Shown piece after piece: positions 1-12,510 of a stretch of 64,000 nucleotides of DNA. Location of the stretch: positions 41,635,491 to 41,699,490 of the forward strand of contig OX104130.1 of the NCBI GenBank assembly GCA_944470555.2. The letters run 5' to 3'. The position numbers were made by a program, and so were the translations under genes. The notes under the pieces were generated by a model that ran no database searches, was not told the origin of the DNA, and saw only the letters and a program-made list of their open reading frames with translations. Within the stretch, counting starts at the first letter, position 1. The number at the start of each line of letters is the position of its first letter. This DNA is from Heterobilharzia americana (taxonomy: Eukaryota > Platyhelminthes > Trematoda > Strigeidida > Schistosomatidae).

Positions 1-88
1 CCACTCGAAAGGAGTAGGATCAAGGCATTTGGATATAGCTGAAGCACAAGCCATTCAGAAGGTCAAACCAGTGTTGTGTCTTAAAATG
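1..88 (+). CDS. possible internal exon at window edge (unidentified)
   Basis: Frame 2 is open from the window edge to an ATG codon ending at 88, which is followed by a donor-like GTACGT. The peptide (containing GSRHLDIAEAQAIQKV) has a natural composition. The exon would end in phase 0, the same phase in which the first placed NSD exon at 32118 begins, so it could be an upstream exon of that gene, but 32 kb of intron would be needed. No domain is recognised. The sequence beyond the left edge is unseen, so the 5' limit is unknown. It may also be a chance open frame. Confidence 0.25.
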
Positions 89-158
89 GTACGTTCAACC
101 TTTATCTTTGCCACAGCCATCATAAGGCCTTGACTGTCATAGATTCATCTTGTATTAA

Positions 159-159
<1 letters not shown>

Positions 160-216
<57 letters not shown>
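160..216. repeat. (TA)n microsatellite
   Basis: An uninterrupted run of alternating A and T of about 57 nt. Such tracts are common in schistosome introns and intergenic DNA. Confidence 0.97.
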
Positions 217-219
<3 letters not shown>

Positions 220-950
220 TTTCTAATCCCTTGTCTATTTTCTCACTCTAAATCTAAATGTGTATTGATTAACTTCCTTTAGTAGTTCAATATATTTTGC
301 CCCCAGACAGGAAGTAATTCTGGAACATCCTACCTACTGTAACATACATTCAAAAATGTACAGTTTATTAAATGACTCCGCTGAAAAGAAAAACTTTTTG
401 TTCGCTGCAACTGCCTTTTGTCTTTTCCTATGATCAAACGGGTGTAGTCCGCTATTTAAAGATATAAAATAACTAACCTAATTTATTATTCACAAAAACT
501 AAAGTTAACGCTGATGTAAAAACCTTACTGTCTGTGAATTTCGGTTTATTTATAAAGATTAAAAGTATATTTTTAAAATCTCATTACTCAACAATTTTTG
601 GTGTTAGAAGCTTATTTATCGAAAATTACATTTACCTAAATGGCACTGTTAGCATGAGGAAAATTAATCTAATGACCATCAGATTATTTAAATTACATGC
701 TGTCAACACCATATATTTCTGGACGATTGTCGTTCATCATGTTAATGGCATGTAAATTAGTTCTTGTTCGTTTTCGTACCTCAACTCTGTTTATGGATAG
801 CTAGGAAAAAGATTAGATTCACCTGATGTGCTATTAATGGAGAATCATATTTCAAACCACAATATTCATTGACTGTATATGAATGATAAATCTGAGAGAT
901 GCACTCCACCAGATCAGTGCGCTATGTGATGAGTCACGTGCGTTGTGTGT
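217..950. other. AT-rich DNA without recognised gene
   Basis: Strongly AT-rich sequence with short open frames only. No domain, splice-consistent exon or repeat was recognised. Confidence 0.5.
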
Positions 951-969
951 TAGTGAAACTAAGTAGCTG

Positions 970-1050
970 TTTAAATCTAGAAAGGTGGGACGGGGTTCGA
1001 CCCTGTGACCTGCTAGTCAAAAGTCCAGTGCCTAAATCAATATGCCAAAC
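970..1050 (-). repeat. tRNA-like SINE head (degenerate)
   Basis: Read on the minus strand, there is a box-A-like start (TTTGGCATATTGATTTAGGC), an anticodon-arm-like segment and a T-arm-like CAGGGTCGAACCC. The spacing resembles a tRNA-derived polymerase III promoter. No acceptor stem closes it, so it is a SINE head or tRNA relic and not a working tRNA. No hammerhead relic was found next to it. Confidence 0.35.
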
Positions 1051-1060
1051 CTCCATAATG

Positions 1061-1600
1061 CTGGTGTTTAAGGTTACGGGTAGTAAGTCTTTGCAAATGC
1101 TCACAGCAATTTTCATGGAGAATATTTTGAAAACAGTTATTGCAGTAAATTCAGTTTTCAGAAAGAAATTCATTGAAAAATTGAAGAAATATTCAGTTTG
1201 CAGTTTTTTATGAAGATTTTTACTTTATTTTTCTAGCAACACTTTATAGACAGCAACAAAATGATTGAAACCTGAGCGTATATTCAATCGCACATGTCGT
1301 ATATGAATATCGTTGATTGGTACTTCTGTGATTTGTAAATGTCCATCTGAATAGGGAAGAGTCATCTTGGACTTCAATTCAAAACCATCTGCTTCTGTAT
1401 GGGAACTGGTCTCAACCTGAATTCGGAAAATGATAAAAATAGAAACACATAATTTGTATAAAAAATGTATTCGTAAATATAAGGCTCAGTGACAACTGAG
1501 CGATCCTGTATGCCATGTAATATGTCAGGTCTAGTGACCTGAATACGTGAGAACATCAAGAAAAACCAGCTGAGGGGTAAGAATCGAATTTACCTGGTTG
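1061..1600. other. no gene recognised
   Basis: Short open frames only, on both strands. Nothing coding or repetitive was recognised here. Confidence 0.4.
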
Positions 1601-1604
1601 TGGC

Positions 1605-1760
1605 TATCAGAGGGATCCAGGACGCACGTGTCATTCTATTTGAAACCCATCAGCTGGATGCACATGCATCCCAGTGAGTGCTTTTGTTTCGACTAGGACT
1701 CGAACCTGGTATCCATCTCTTCAAACGCCAAAGCGTTATCAGCTAAGCCACGGAGACACG
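1605..1760 (-). mobile_element. Smα-like SINE: tRNA-like head plus hammerhead relic
   Basis: On the minus strand the element starts with a tRNA-like head (1757 to 1684) holding a box A (TGGCTTAGCTGATAACGC) and a box B (GGTTCGAGTCC). It then runs into a hammerhead-ribozyme-like segment (about 1670 to 1608). The core CTGATG, the loop CAAATAG and the CGTCCTGGAT strand are visible and in hammerhead order. The conserved GAAA is GACA and CTGATGAG reads CTGATGGG, so self-cleavage is unlikely. This order of pol III head then hammerhead is that of the Smα family of Schistosoma. The 74-nt head lacks a pairing acceptor stem, so it is not a functional tRNA. Confidence 0.75.
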
Positions 1761-2464
1761 ACAGCCACCTCTCTTACAACTATTTATCGACATGCATGTA
1801 ATTTTTCTGTTGTTCCACTAAACCGAATTGTCCAATCTCTGTTGGCATATTGACTTCTATGCGGATGCCACAACTAATTTAACTGTATAATAAATATTTA
1901 AGCAATGTCATGGCATCCACATAGGTGCCCATATACTAACAGAGGTCGAACAGTTCTGTCCAGCATAACAACGTTCAATTACAAGTATATCAACAAATAG
2001 TGGTAACAACCGGGGTTGAAAGAAAACCTTGGTCGTCACAGGATTCTAACAACAGCCTATGGATAATGTGTTTAAACACAGTAACAACTAAGCCATGAAA
2101 TGCAGTAGGTAACCTGATCATAAGGTCACCTCAACTACTAAATGTCATGCGAAGTAAAAAATCATGACCGTCCTTTATTGGTGACAACAGCTGTCAATTC
2201 AGACTTCCTCATCTCTCTAGACTACAGGAAAGTGGTCGAGTAATTGACTAAGAATCAGGCTATCTGCCAACTTCAGTCGTTATCAGTTAATGTGTATATA
2301 TGTTCATGTATGTTATTCTGAAACTAGAAAAAAGAAAGGAAATCTTTGATATCATAGCTTGAGAATCTCTGTCGTTGACTGGACTGAATTGATCGGTTAG
2401 GACTGGCATATGGCGTCGTGTGTCTTATTATTGTCGGTATTACTAAGTTTGACACTAATCATGG

Positions 2465-2590
2465 ATAGTGGTTGGCAGTGGAATCCAGCACGCGCATTTC
2501 GTCTCATTTGGGACTCGTTAACTGGATATACCTGCCTCTCAGTGAGTGGTGTTGTTTTCATTAAGTCTCAAATAAAGGAAACGCTGCAAA
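2465..2590 (-). mobile_element. Smα-like element with hammerhead relic
   Basis: On the minus strand 2535 to 2472 reads as a hammerhead in the Smα arrangement. It has TATCCAG, a core region, the stem II strands around CCCAAATGAGAC, an intact GAAATGCGCG, then GCTGGATTCCACTGCC. The catalytic CTGATGAG is replaced by TTAACGAG, which should abolish cleavage. Toward 2590 a heavily worn tRNA-like head (TTTGAGACTTAATGAAAAC) matches the head of the neighbouring element at 1.7 kb. The 67-codon + strand open frame across it is a chance shadow. Confidence 0.7.
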
Positions 2591-2639
2591 TATCTAATCA
2601 CTTTTATGTGTAATCATGTCTTATGAGGATGTAAAAACT

Positions 2640-5600
2640 ACGCTATCGCATGAGGAATATAGTTAGATACTGTCCATTACATTATTCAAGTGGAATTAGA
2701 ATCACTTTAACTGACAATGGTTCACTTCCAATGTGATTCATCGAACAGGCTTCTTTTCAATGAGTTCTAATCTTCATGTAGAAAAAATTATATTTCTTTG
2801 ATAGTTGAGAGAAAGCAGTAAATAAATTAGTACGAATATAACATGAACATTTGTCATATGACGAAAGAATATATCTACAAAAACAACTGGATTATATCAC
2901 TATAGATGAATATAGGTGATTTTGTTGTGAAACACTGGCTAAAACATCGACTCTATTAAATCATGCTTCTCTAACCAGATAGGCTTTTTAATGCTTTAAA
3001 TTCCCATGTTGTATTTGTAATTCACATAAGCAGACTAATTTTTTTTTTACTGTTAACGTTGTAAATGATGAAATGAAGAATTTTAAACGAAAAAAAGTAT
3101 CTGAGTATTAAAATATTCTACAAATACCTATAGTTTTATAATTACTTTAATTATAATAATCGAAACCCGACTGAACGAAAGAAAAATTATGCAAATAAGA
3201 GAAAAATGAAAAGACAATTTTTTTCAGTAAAAGAAATATCATGCAATGTCTTGTAGTACTGAAGCTACGTATAGACATTAGTTTTTTCAGCGAAATGTAC
3301 TCCCGTAGATAGGTAGATCAAACAACACAGAACAAGACAGTGAATGTTTTAGTTCAGGTTTTCATATATCTCAATAGTAAATAAACAACGGAAAGTCAGC
3401 AGAACTAGAAAGATAATACAGTGAACTGGATGTGAGACATGGAATAAAAATGGTGAGAAGAAAGAGTGGTCATGTATTCAAGACTTAAATGAAGATAAAC
3501 AATGACTACATCTGCATTTATTTGATGAATTTCAAACAATGATTACAATGACATTTAAACTGGTGAGATATCATACAAGAAGTTGGCGGTTATTCATTTT
3601 AGATCAACCTACCGGCATACAAGTAATCATACTACCGATGATTGACAATGTGCAAGTAACTTGTATGACTATTCAACTCTTGTTCGTAATCACCTTTCGA
3701 TTAACTGTTAATGTGTACTCAGTACTGTTAGAATACTTCAATTGATCCCCTTCCATTTTTTACTTCTGCAAGGCTTGACAAAGTGTAAGCCTGCTGCTTT
3801 CATAAGTCCAACTTTGTTACATGATAGGTGTCCTGAGTAGATTTTCTATGACGGTTGTTAATACTTAGCTTAGGAAGCAAACTACTTCCCTTGATTTTAG
3901 ATGGTTATAGACAGTCAGCAGAAAGCACTGGACCTAGATTTCATACTTGTTAACACTCGCCAGCAAGGCTTTTTTTCTACCTCTTGAAGTTGTTGGCCTC
4001 TAATGACACCGGAATGCAGGTTGTTTGCTCTGTATTTTATCAGTCATTTACAGGCAGCCTTCACCTGACCACTATATTCGAAAGCAGGTTGTATTCAGAC
4101 TAGTTTTTACTTGATCGTTATATTCCAGAAAGACTCCATCCCCTCTACCGTTAATTTCTTATTGTTGTTTAGTTTTTCTACCAACTTTCATTCCTTTTTT
4201 ATTCATTTAGTTGAATATTTACCTTTTATTTTTCATATGATCAGTGAAATTCGTGAAGCATATTCCACTATATATGAACTGTTTGCCAGATAGCGAACAA
4301 TGAACTTTGAATGCCATAAGTGCCAAAAGCAGTTAAGTCATAAGACTTTCAATGTAACCACTAAACTAGATGAAATCCCAGAATACTCACTCTACTTCAA
4401 ACAAAAGCCCTTTAGATGAATTCTAAAATTCAAATATCATATTCCATTATTAATTGCAAAGATAACATTGTGATTTGATTTCATCCTTTGGTTACCTCCT
4501 TTGTTATTACTTGTTTAACAATAAATTTGGGTGATTAACTTTCTTTGAAGATAAATCTGCACAGTTTGTATTGTTCATAGTGGAACAAAACACACCGAAA
4601 CATTACCAAGTGATCAGTGGAACTGCAACTGAAAGCTTTTACAATGGAATGTAGTTTATCAAAGACTTGGAAAAAACTCCTATAAAGACTTATACTCAAT
4701 AGAGAAATATGTCAAATCCGAAACTGAATTTGTCACACAGAAATGGGATGTTACAGACAGGAAAAATACTGTATGAGTATCACATTAACATTCAGTTATA
4801 CATCTTCATTCAAGTATATACAGTCTCTTTGATTATTTCAGATAAGCAACAGAGAAAGTTAAGATTATCGAATTCGATCGTCATTGGTTATGTATACCCA
4901 CTTCATAAAATGTTAGTATTATCTAACTTCACACATCAGTATATCAAACAACACAATTACTCAAACGAATGTTTTAACAATAAATTGATGACTTTCAGGA
5001 CAGAACTGAAAGATGTTATTTTGACAAAAGCAACTCCGGATATCCATATGTTCTCAATACAGCTAGTCTACATTTGCATGATATATGCTGTTCACTGACA
5101 AAAAATCACTCGATTTCGGTCAGCTGTGTTCATTAGCCAGATTGAAGTGACCTAAATACCAAACGATCATATCACTTATTTATAACCTATCCCATACTAA
5201 AGCTGGCCAGCTACTTGAACAGACTACTATTTTCCGGACACAAAATCAATTTAGAACTTCGTAGAGAAGTGCTTAAATCCTAGCTACTGTAACTGTCAAT
5301 AATAGCACAGAAAGAATAATAAATGATACCGAATAAAATAAGATATTGGTTAAGAAATAACTTCCACAGAAAACCTAACACCAAATCACTTCCAAAATAT
5401 TAGCAGTATAATCTCCAAGTTACAGGTAACATAGAAGGCGAAGAGCACTAATGGAGTGTCATTGGCCTTGAGACAATACGCATGTTAGGTAAATTATACT
5501 AACAATAAATCATGACACTTTAAGAAATAATAATAATAAAATTTAACTACTTAACAATAGTCAGTAGCAGAATTCTAGTACTGACTATTCATTTCATTGA

Positions 5601-6140
5601 TCGATTTCTGAACACGACTCATCCCAGGTCAAAGGTGCAAGGTGACTCCATTCGAGATATATTTTTTAATCAACAGTACATATGCTAAGGAAATTTATGT
5701 TCCTCTTCCACAATATTTACTGTATACCATATCAAATAAACTACTCCAATGTGGAGCTAAACTCTACCGCAGGGTCAAACTTCCATATGTATATTACTTG
5801 TGTCCCAGTGTTATCATTACTTTTAGTGTATAATCATCACACTCACTTCCACTTATATGAAAGTAAAACTGCCTAAATAAATATTATATCCAGGAAGATT
5901 CAGTGGTTACGGGGAACCTTACTACTGACCGAATATTTTATTCCATCAAAACTGAGATCAATTGAAAAATGAAGAAATTCCACTGATCCGAATCTGCAAG
6001 CGCAGATTTCGAAAAAAACTCAAAATCTATAAGATTTGCAAGTTATACAATCTCTCAAGATCTCAGATCATTGGTTTCAGCCATGATATCAGATGGATAA
6101 TTTTGATTAGGAACTAGAAACTTTCAGAAGAAACAACCAT
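2640..6140. other. AT-rich gene-free stretch
   Basis: About 3.5 kb of very AT-rich DNA. The longest open frame (4709-5098, 129 codons) has no recognisable domain, no conserved neighbours and the low-complexity composition expected of chance frames. It is probably intron or intergenic sequence. Confidence 0.5.

Positions 6141-6142
<2 letters not shown>

Positions 6143-6194
<52 letters not shown>
6143..6194. repeat. (TA)n microsatellite
   Basis: An uninterrupted alternating AT run of about 52 nt. Confidence 0.97.
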
Positions 6195-6197
<3 letters not shown>

Positions 6198-7530
6198 AGA
6201 ATTATTTGCTAGGATTTTAGTCGAGTAATAATTTACTTAGTGTTTATTAATTAAAAACTTGGAAATACTGAGACTATGCTCAGAAATATCTGGTCGTTCC
6301 TTTTTTATGACGAATGTTTAGTCAACGCGAGGTGAGATTTTCTGTAGGCATTTTTCTTGAGCATAATTTTACCAACAATCTAGGATTTTGTCACTACTAG
6401 CATGCAACTTATAATCACTTTCTATAAATAGACATTCAGATTTTTAATTACCGTGTGTCCAGTTGAAACCTAAAGCAACTCAACTTGATCCTACAAGCTC
6501 CAGTTAATCTACAAGCTTTATTCAGTAGAGATTTACTTCATACAACACGTTTGTTTACTCTCACGTTTTCACTAAGATGCGTTTTTCGAGGGTTATTTTC
6601 ATGAAATATTTCGGCAAATGGTCCAAGTCTTGATGCATCAAAAAGGTTGAACGCCACTCTTTTGAATTCACTCTCTGTATATGGTAGCTAAATGATTCAG
6701 ATAGTATATCAATGCATGCAAATATCTGTAATTTGAACTAGTATGAAAAATTGATATTTTGGCTCCTAAAAACCAGGTGTTGAGATTCAGTTTTACGTCT
6801 TGGTAAAGCTGAAATGAAATAAGCCTTCCTTTTCATAAAATACAGGTCTTGTGAAGTCGCCAAGTAGTTAAATATCATGTTTTCTCAGAAATGTGAAGGT
6901 AATGCAACAAGTTGTTGAACCACAGAAGAATCCAACAATCTGGAAATGACGATGGTGGACAACGAAAATAGTGAGGAATACATAAATTTCAGAACTTAAC
7001 TTGTTCTTTTGACAATTCGCTGCCATTTCGAAACTGACTACTGCGAACAATAAAATCAGCCTGAAAGCGAAAAATCAAGCACTCATTCAAATAATACTTA
7101 ATGAAAGGCTTATCCTGGGGTTCACAACTCAAAATAGTCACATGAAATAGAAATGAAGGCAAACATAAGAGGCGAGTCATAAATAGATACCTAATTTTTC
7201 ATCTTACTATTCGAAGTTTTCAGGCAACTCTACAAAACTCAACATGTCACTGGGGTTGAATTCAAAAAGTCTCACTTGAAAATGTGTAAGGGTGGAAAAG
7301 AAGGTATGACTTTTGGATAAAAACTTACCCATAGTACATCATAACGTGAATGTTGATTGTTGGCCAGACTCTCTCGTGTTGTTCGATAATCCTGTATGGA
7401 ATGAGCTTTTTCGAGCAAAGATAAACGTTCAACAAACAGCAGTGGGATGCTATATGCTACACACTAGAACTGAGTAACCTAGATACTAAACAGTGCTGAC
7501 GTAAAATGAAATCAATCACTAGGGTAGCCT
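6195..7530. other. no gene recognised
   Basis: AT-rich DNA with short overlapping minus-strand open frames around 6868-7180. They show no domain and no splice pattern that I could connect. Confidence 0.4.
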
Positions 7531-7536
7531 CCATCT

Positions 7537-9174
7537 ATGAGGGTGACTCTGAGCTCGGCTAAGGACGCCGAAAAATTCCACTGGTTCTCACACACATTGG
7601 CAATCGATCAGTTATTCAGTATAAAGGTTAGACTAGATCAGAATTCGTCGATGAAAAAGACATCCCAGGAAGCTCCCCATCTGAAAAAACCCATAAACAT
7701 AGTTATACACGGAAAACCGGAAATAACGACCGGCAACCCATGAGAAAAATATGCTCATGATGTCTAACGATGGCATTGGTTACTATCATGGATGGAGTTG
7801 AACAGAATCGCAGCAGCAGTGATCTATAAACTCCAACGTCCCCGACACCCAAAAACTATCGCTTCACCTAGATTGATAGTTAGCTCTCTCTAATACCAAG
7901 GGCTCCTAACAAGAGTGCTCCAGACATAGTATGATGTTAGGAACACTATCGCGAGGATGTTCCCTTTATGAAAACAAACCCCAGAAACCGCTACAAAAGC
8001 GAACGACAGTTCTTCTTCGTGCTCAGCTCACCATAGGTCTACACCAACATGATGAGGAACAGATTGACTGACCAACTTAACAATGAATACAGGAATCATC
8101 CTAGGAGAAAATGTGACCGAACCGATCCCACTGAAAATGGCCAAACAGTAACGATTCTTTTCACTGCTGCAAGTAACCCTCCATCATCAGCCACTATAGA
8201 ACCGTCCCATGTCGTGAGAGGGACAGCAGTGTGAGGGAACTTGGAGACAAGATGGCGGAGCTAATATCCATCTATTAACACTTTGCTCTGAAAAATGTAA
8301 TCATGACAAAAACATAGTTATCGCCCGATATTAGTGGCACTGAAGCGATCATAGATGGCATGCGCTGGTTCAGGAGGGACAGGAAATACAAGAAGAGAGG
8401 TGAAGTAGCAATATACGTGAATAACCGATTCGAAAGTGATAGGGCGACTGACACCGTGTTGACAGAGTGCCCAGACTCAGTCTGATTGCATTTCATGGTC
8501 AGACACACTAATTATCTCTTAAGAGTCCATTGACCCTCTACTAGCAACGTTGGATAGAATCAACAGCTACTCCAAGTAAAAACCAGTGTCGACCAAGGGG
8601 TACGACCAGATTATCATGAAGAGAGCTTTTAATGTCCTAACTCTTGCCTTCGGACAAAGTAGCATGACTTACAGCCGGAAGTTCCATGGAAACCTGCTAA
8701 ATGTCATCAAAAGGGCTGCGGTGTACAAAACGGCAGGCAATGACACTCGCTGGAGGTAGGGCGGAAATCCATCAAGACTGGATTATCTTATACTCAGTGA
8801 TCATTTACTGGTAGAACTATTCAGGCTTAAACTCCTTTCGGTAGTAGCAATAATCCCATGATATTGTTCGATCTGTTAATTAGCGAATCACTATCGTAGG
8901 TGGAACCTCGCCCTCGTCTTTATTAGAGTAGGTCAAGATGCGTGGCAGCAAACCAGTGTCTTTCGATAGTTCCATGGCCTTGGCAGTGACGTTTTGTGCA
9001 TACTGACCATCACTGGAAACGAGTAAGGGAGATCGGTAAGAAGGCGGGCGGTTTCTGAAGATGCCCTTGATGGCAATAAAACCTAAAGATTGAACCTCAT
9101 GACTGAAAAGAAGTAGTGAGCTCCTCTTGAAAGCTAGGAAGAAAGCATGACACGAACACAAGAGAAAGTTACTA

Positions 9175-9222
<48 letters not shown>

Positions 9223-10915
9223 CTAGGAATCGATGCAACATCACAGTGTGGAGGGATAAGCCATTCCAGACAAACCTAGTCCAGAAATTTGAGGGAAACG
9301 CCAAGAACCGACACCAGTTCATTGTGAGAAAATCTCTCGATCAAGAAGGAAGCGCTTTAAAAGGCTCAAGAGGAGAAAATTCTCCCTTGATTGAAGGGTG
9401 CTTAAAGTCTTAGTGCCAACTCTCATACAGCTCAAAAACCCATCATCGAACCACACGTGCCAACAGCGTCCAACGTTACCTAATTTGGAAGAGTTAACTA
9501 GTTTATAGATAATTCCCTCTATGGTGCTTGAAAGCTGTCTGTAGAGGGAACTCTCAAGGATGTGACACCTTTGCCCGTTTATATTGAAACAGTTTGCGAG
9601 TATCCCGTAACCTTTTAGCACTTTTCAGACAAACATAAGCTCCTTCGGAAGATGAAACATGCTACTCTCTCTTCTATCTTTAAAAGAAGAGACATACAGA
9701 ACCTAAAGCGTTACTGACCTGCAGCACTTCTATGAGTGTTGTCAAAAATAATGTGAAGGTAACTAGGTGACCACATCAGGAAATTCTTCGACAGTAAGAG
9801 AGCACTCCGTTTTGTTAAACATGGCTTCCGAAAGGTAGGTAATGCTTCTCGAACTTTTCGGCAGCCTGTTACAACCAAACAGGGTGTTGAAACCTCCAGG
9901 TTCTTACTCATATGATTTCTCTGAACCTCGTCAAGTACTTCAACACAGTTTTACGTGAAACGTTTACGCCCAAAATAGCAAGATTGGGTGTCAGCAACCA
10001 CTTGTTATTCTAACTAGGGAACCATTTAGACAGTAAGGGACTCTTTACAAAAGTCAATATAGCTTACTCAACTCAGAGGGTATCATCATATACAGTATCC
10101 ATCGCTGTTCTTGCTTTTCTGGAATAATCTGCCAGCAAGTTTCAGTTTTTTCAGTCTACTTCAAACTGACGATATTAACTTATGGAGAACTGAAACATTT
10201 GAAAAGGAATGAAACCACTACAAGGCGGCCACAGAATGCTGCATGAGCGGCTGTAAAACAATGAACTGTCATTTGACCTAGATTAATACAAGACCATGTT
10301 TTCGCAAACTCCTGACTCACACACAGTATCCTACTTTACCTGTGCTATGCACCTTTTTCTAATTACCATAAAGAAAGATATGGGAATAATACAGATCGAC
10401 ACACTAAGTACTCCTTCATAGTATCCAAGAGAAGCCTCCAGGGTTAAAGCAGTATTGAACCTTGTGCGTAGACAGCTAAGTGCCTTCACCCAGAGCTCTT
10501 TCTGAAGATCTAAAAGACCCATATGCGGACGCACTTTAGGTAAACAACGTCTTTTTATTACCACATCTGAAGAGAAAATGGTCCCCTATAGAAGGTTCAG
10601 AAGCCAGCCACAAAAGGTTATGGGTATGCAGCGGAAAACACACACGGATAGGCTTAATAACCTAAATCTTTACCGCTTTGGTTACCGTAGATTACATGGT
10701 TACTTGCCGAATGATCACTACGGCGATCCTCAGGAAAACCCAAAAACTAGACCATCAAAGGGCAAAACCAGCGTGCATTCACGGTTCTCTCTTTGAGTTT
10801 ACAGCCAGTGTAACAACTGCTGCGGAAGCCACCATTCCATCCATCGAAAGCCTCAAAAAAGGTCTTGGACTTGGAAAAGCAGAATATGATTGTATGACTA
10901 AAGCGATGATATGAC
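7537..10915 (+). mobile_element. decayed CR1-like LINE remnant 1
   Basis: Fragments of a LINE polyprotein follow each other in order on the + strand across several frames. Endonuclease-like pieces lie at 8310-8480 (IDGMRWFRRDRKYKKRG then VAIYVNNRF) and 8700-8830 (NPSRLDYLILSD). The linker before the reverse transcriptase is at 9230-9410 (PFQTNLVQKFEGN). Reverse-transcriptase entry-like sequence (FVKHGFRKGR) is near 9810. The typical CR1 C-terminal region is at 10440-10900, with AVLNLVRRQLSAFT, NLNLYRFGYRRLHGYL and PSIESLKKGL. Stops and frameshifts break every domain, so the element is dead. A (TA)n tract sits inside it. Assignment to the CR1/SR1-like group is from motif recognition only. Confidence 0.7.
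9176..9221. repeat. (TA)n microsatellite
   Basis: An alternating AT run of about 46 nt inside the CR1-like remnant. The tyrosine-isoleucine runs in overlapping frames are translations of this tract and not protein. Confidence 0.95.
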
Positions 10916-11289
10916 AGTCATGATTACTGCTTGAAGCAAACAAAATAACATGCTACGCAGGATCATTGATAGCTCAAAACAAATTGAGTAAATGATCCCA
11001 AGATTTATTTAAAGCAAAACAAATTTCCAAATATTATGCAAACACGCATAATCTTGCGCCAGTACTAAGGTTAATGTGTATGAAAATGCCTCAAGGCCAG
11101 AGTACTTTTCCTCTGACAGCAAATATGCACTTTAATCGAGTGAGGCTAAAAGTCATCTCCAAGTGTCCTAGTAGTGGTCTTAAGTTATAGCATTCTTTGT
11201 GAAAGTGCACGTATTTTCTGTGTTCTCTGTGCACATTGTACTAATCCATGAAGTGCCTTCAGGTACCGATTAGTCTCCCATACTTTTTA

Positions 11290-12510
11290 TTCATACTATT
11301 TCGATCACAGCACGGTTTTCGCAGGAATTTCTCTTGCTTGATGTCATTTCCATTGACTTTAGTAAGGCGTTCGACAAAATACCTCATTCCATGTTGGTTG
11401 GGAAACCTGTAAGTTTTGGAATCACTGGCAGTCTGCTCGAATTGATAAGAGACTTTCTTGCCGGTAGGAGACAAATAGTTAGGATCAATTCTCAACTCTA
11501 CACTTGGAAGTCGGTAGAGTGGACTGCCGCAAGGCACAGTCCCAGGCCCCCTGCTGTTTCCCCCATATGTAAATGAGCTGACAAATATCACGAAATCCCC
11601 TACAGTTCTGTACGCTGTTGATGTAAAATTCTGGCCGGAAATTAGGAACGAGAAGGATATACGTGTGCCTCAGACAGACCTGAACAGCTTGTTTACCTGA
11701 TCAGAGAAATGCCTGATGCCTATCAATGCAAGTAAATGCGTGAGCATGCACTTAGGGCACACATAGCAAACACCTACGATACTCATGGGACTCCTCTACC
11801 GTCAGTGCTGACCCACAATGACCTAGGATTCACAGTGAGTTATGGCTTGAAAACCACGGCTCACTGTCAGCTGGTAGCAGTTCGGAGTTTTAGAATTCTC
11901 TGGGTATCACGTAGAACGTTTACGAAAATAAGTGGTGACATGTTCACCACTTTATACAAATCCTTAGTTAGGTCCAAATTAGAAAACTGTACAAAGGCGG
12001 CTAATCCTTGTCTAAAAAGTGATGCATACCTTCTAGAAAGAGTTCAGGGGGCAGCCACTCACCTATGAAGACCGACTTAAGGAGCTGAATCTTTCCACTT
12101 TGTCCTATCGTAGACAGAGGGGAGACTTAATCATGCTATTCAGGATTTTAAGAAATGACTTCGAACCTGATCTACTTTCTTTCTCTTTCCACTAGGTCGG
12201 AACAATTCAGAAGACATAGTAGGAGATTACAAAAGCAAAGAACAAACATATTCACCAAAGAGTACTGGTTCTTACGTTGAGGAATCAACGCCTGGAACCC
12301 ACTCCCAGAAGAAGTGGTGTCTGCATCCTCAATGGACTAGTTAAGAAGGGGCTTGGACAAGCACACAAATCTACTGGAGAAGCATTAACATAGTCTTCCA
12401 GCCTCCTATCCTCAAACAACAAATCTGAATTAGTTGCACTTCCACTTCTTGGGTGGAAAATAATTATAGGTATTGATAAAGAATGATGCTCACAAATCAA
12501 GTTAAGTTAT
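11290..12510 (+). mobile_element. decayed CR1-like LINE remnant 2 (3' half)
   Basis: A second LINE copy begins within the reverse transcriptase. HGFRRNFSCL is followed by the motif-A region IDFSKAFDKIPHSML (near 11350), then FLAGRRQIVRINSQLY. The C-terminal region follows at 11736-12068 (KLENCTK, LLERVQGAATHL) and 12070-12390 (NLSTLSYRRQRGDLIMLF, then NAWNPLPEEVVSA). The order and motifs match the CR1 group. Several frameshifts are present and the endonuclease half is missing. It lies head-to-tail behind remnant 1 in the same orientation but carries its own reverse transcriptase, so it is a separate copy. Confidence 0.75.

Noticed and set aside
1684..1757. Functional tRNA gene on the minus strand
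   Set aside because: Acceptor stem ends do not pair and it continues into a hammerhead relic, so it is a SINE head.
4709..5098. 129-codon ATG frame in AT-rich DNA
   Set aside because: No domain, low-complexity AT-driven residues and no splice context; compatible with chance.
9134..9413. Frames with Tyr-Ile runs
   Set aside because: Translations of the (TA)n tract.
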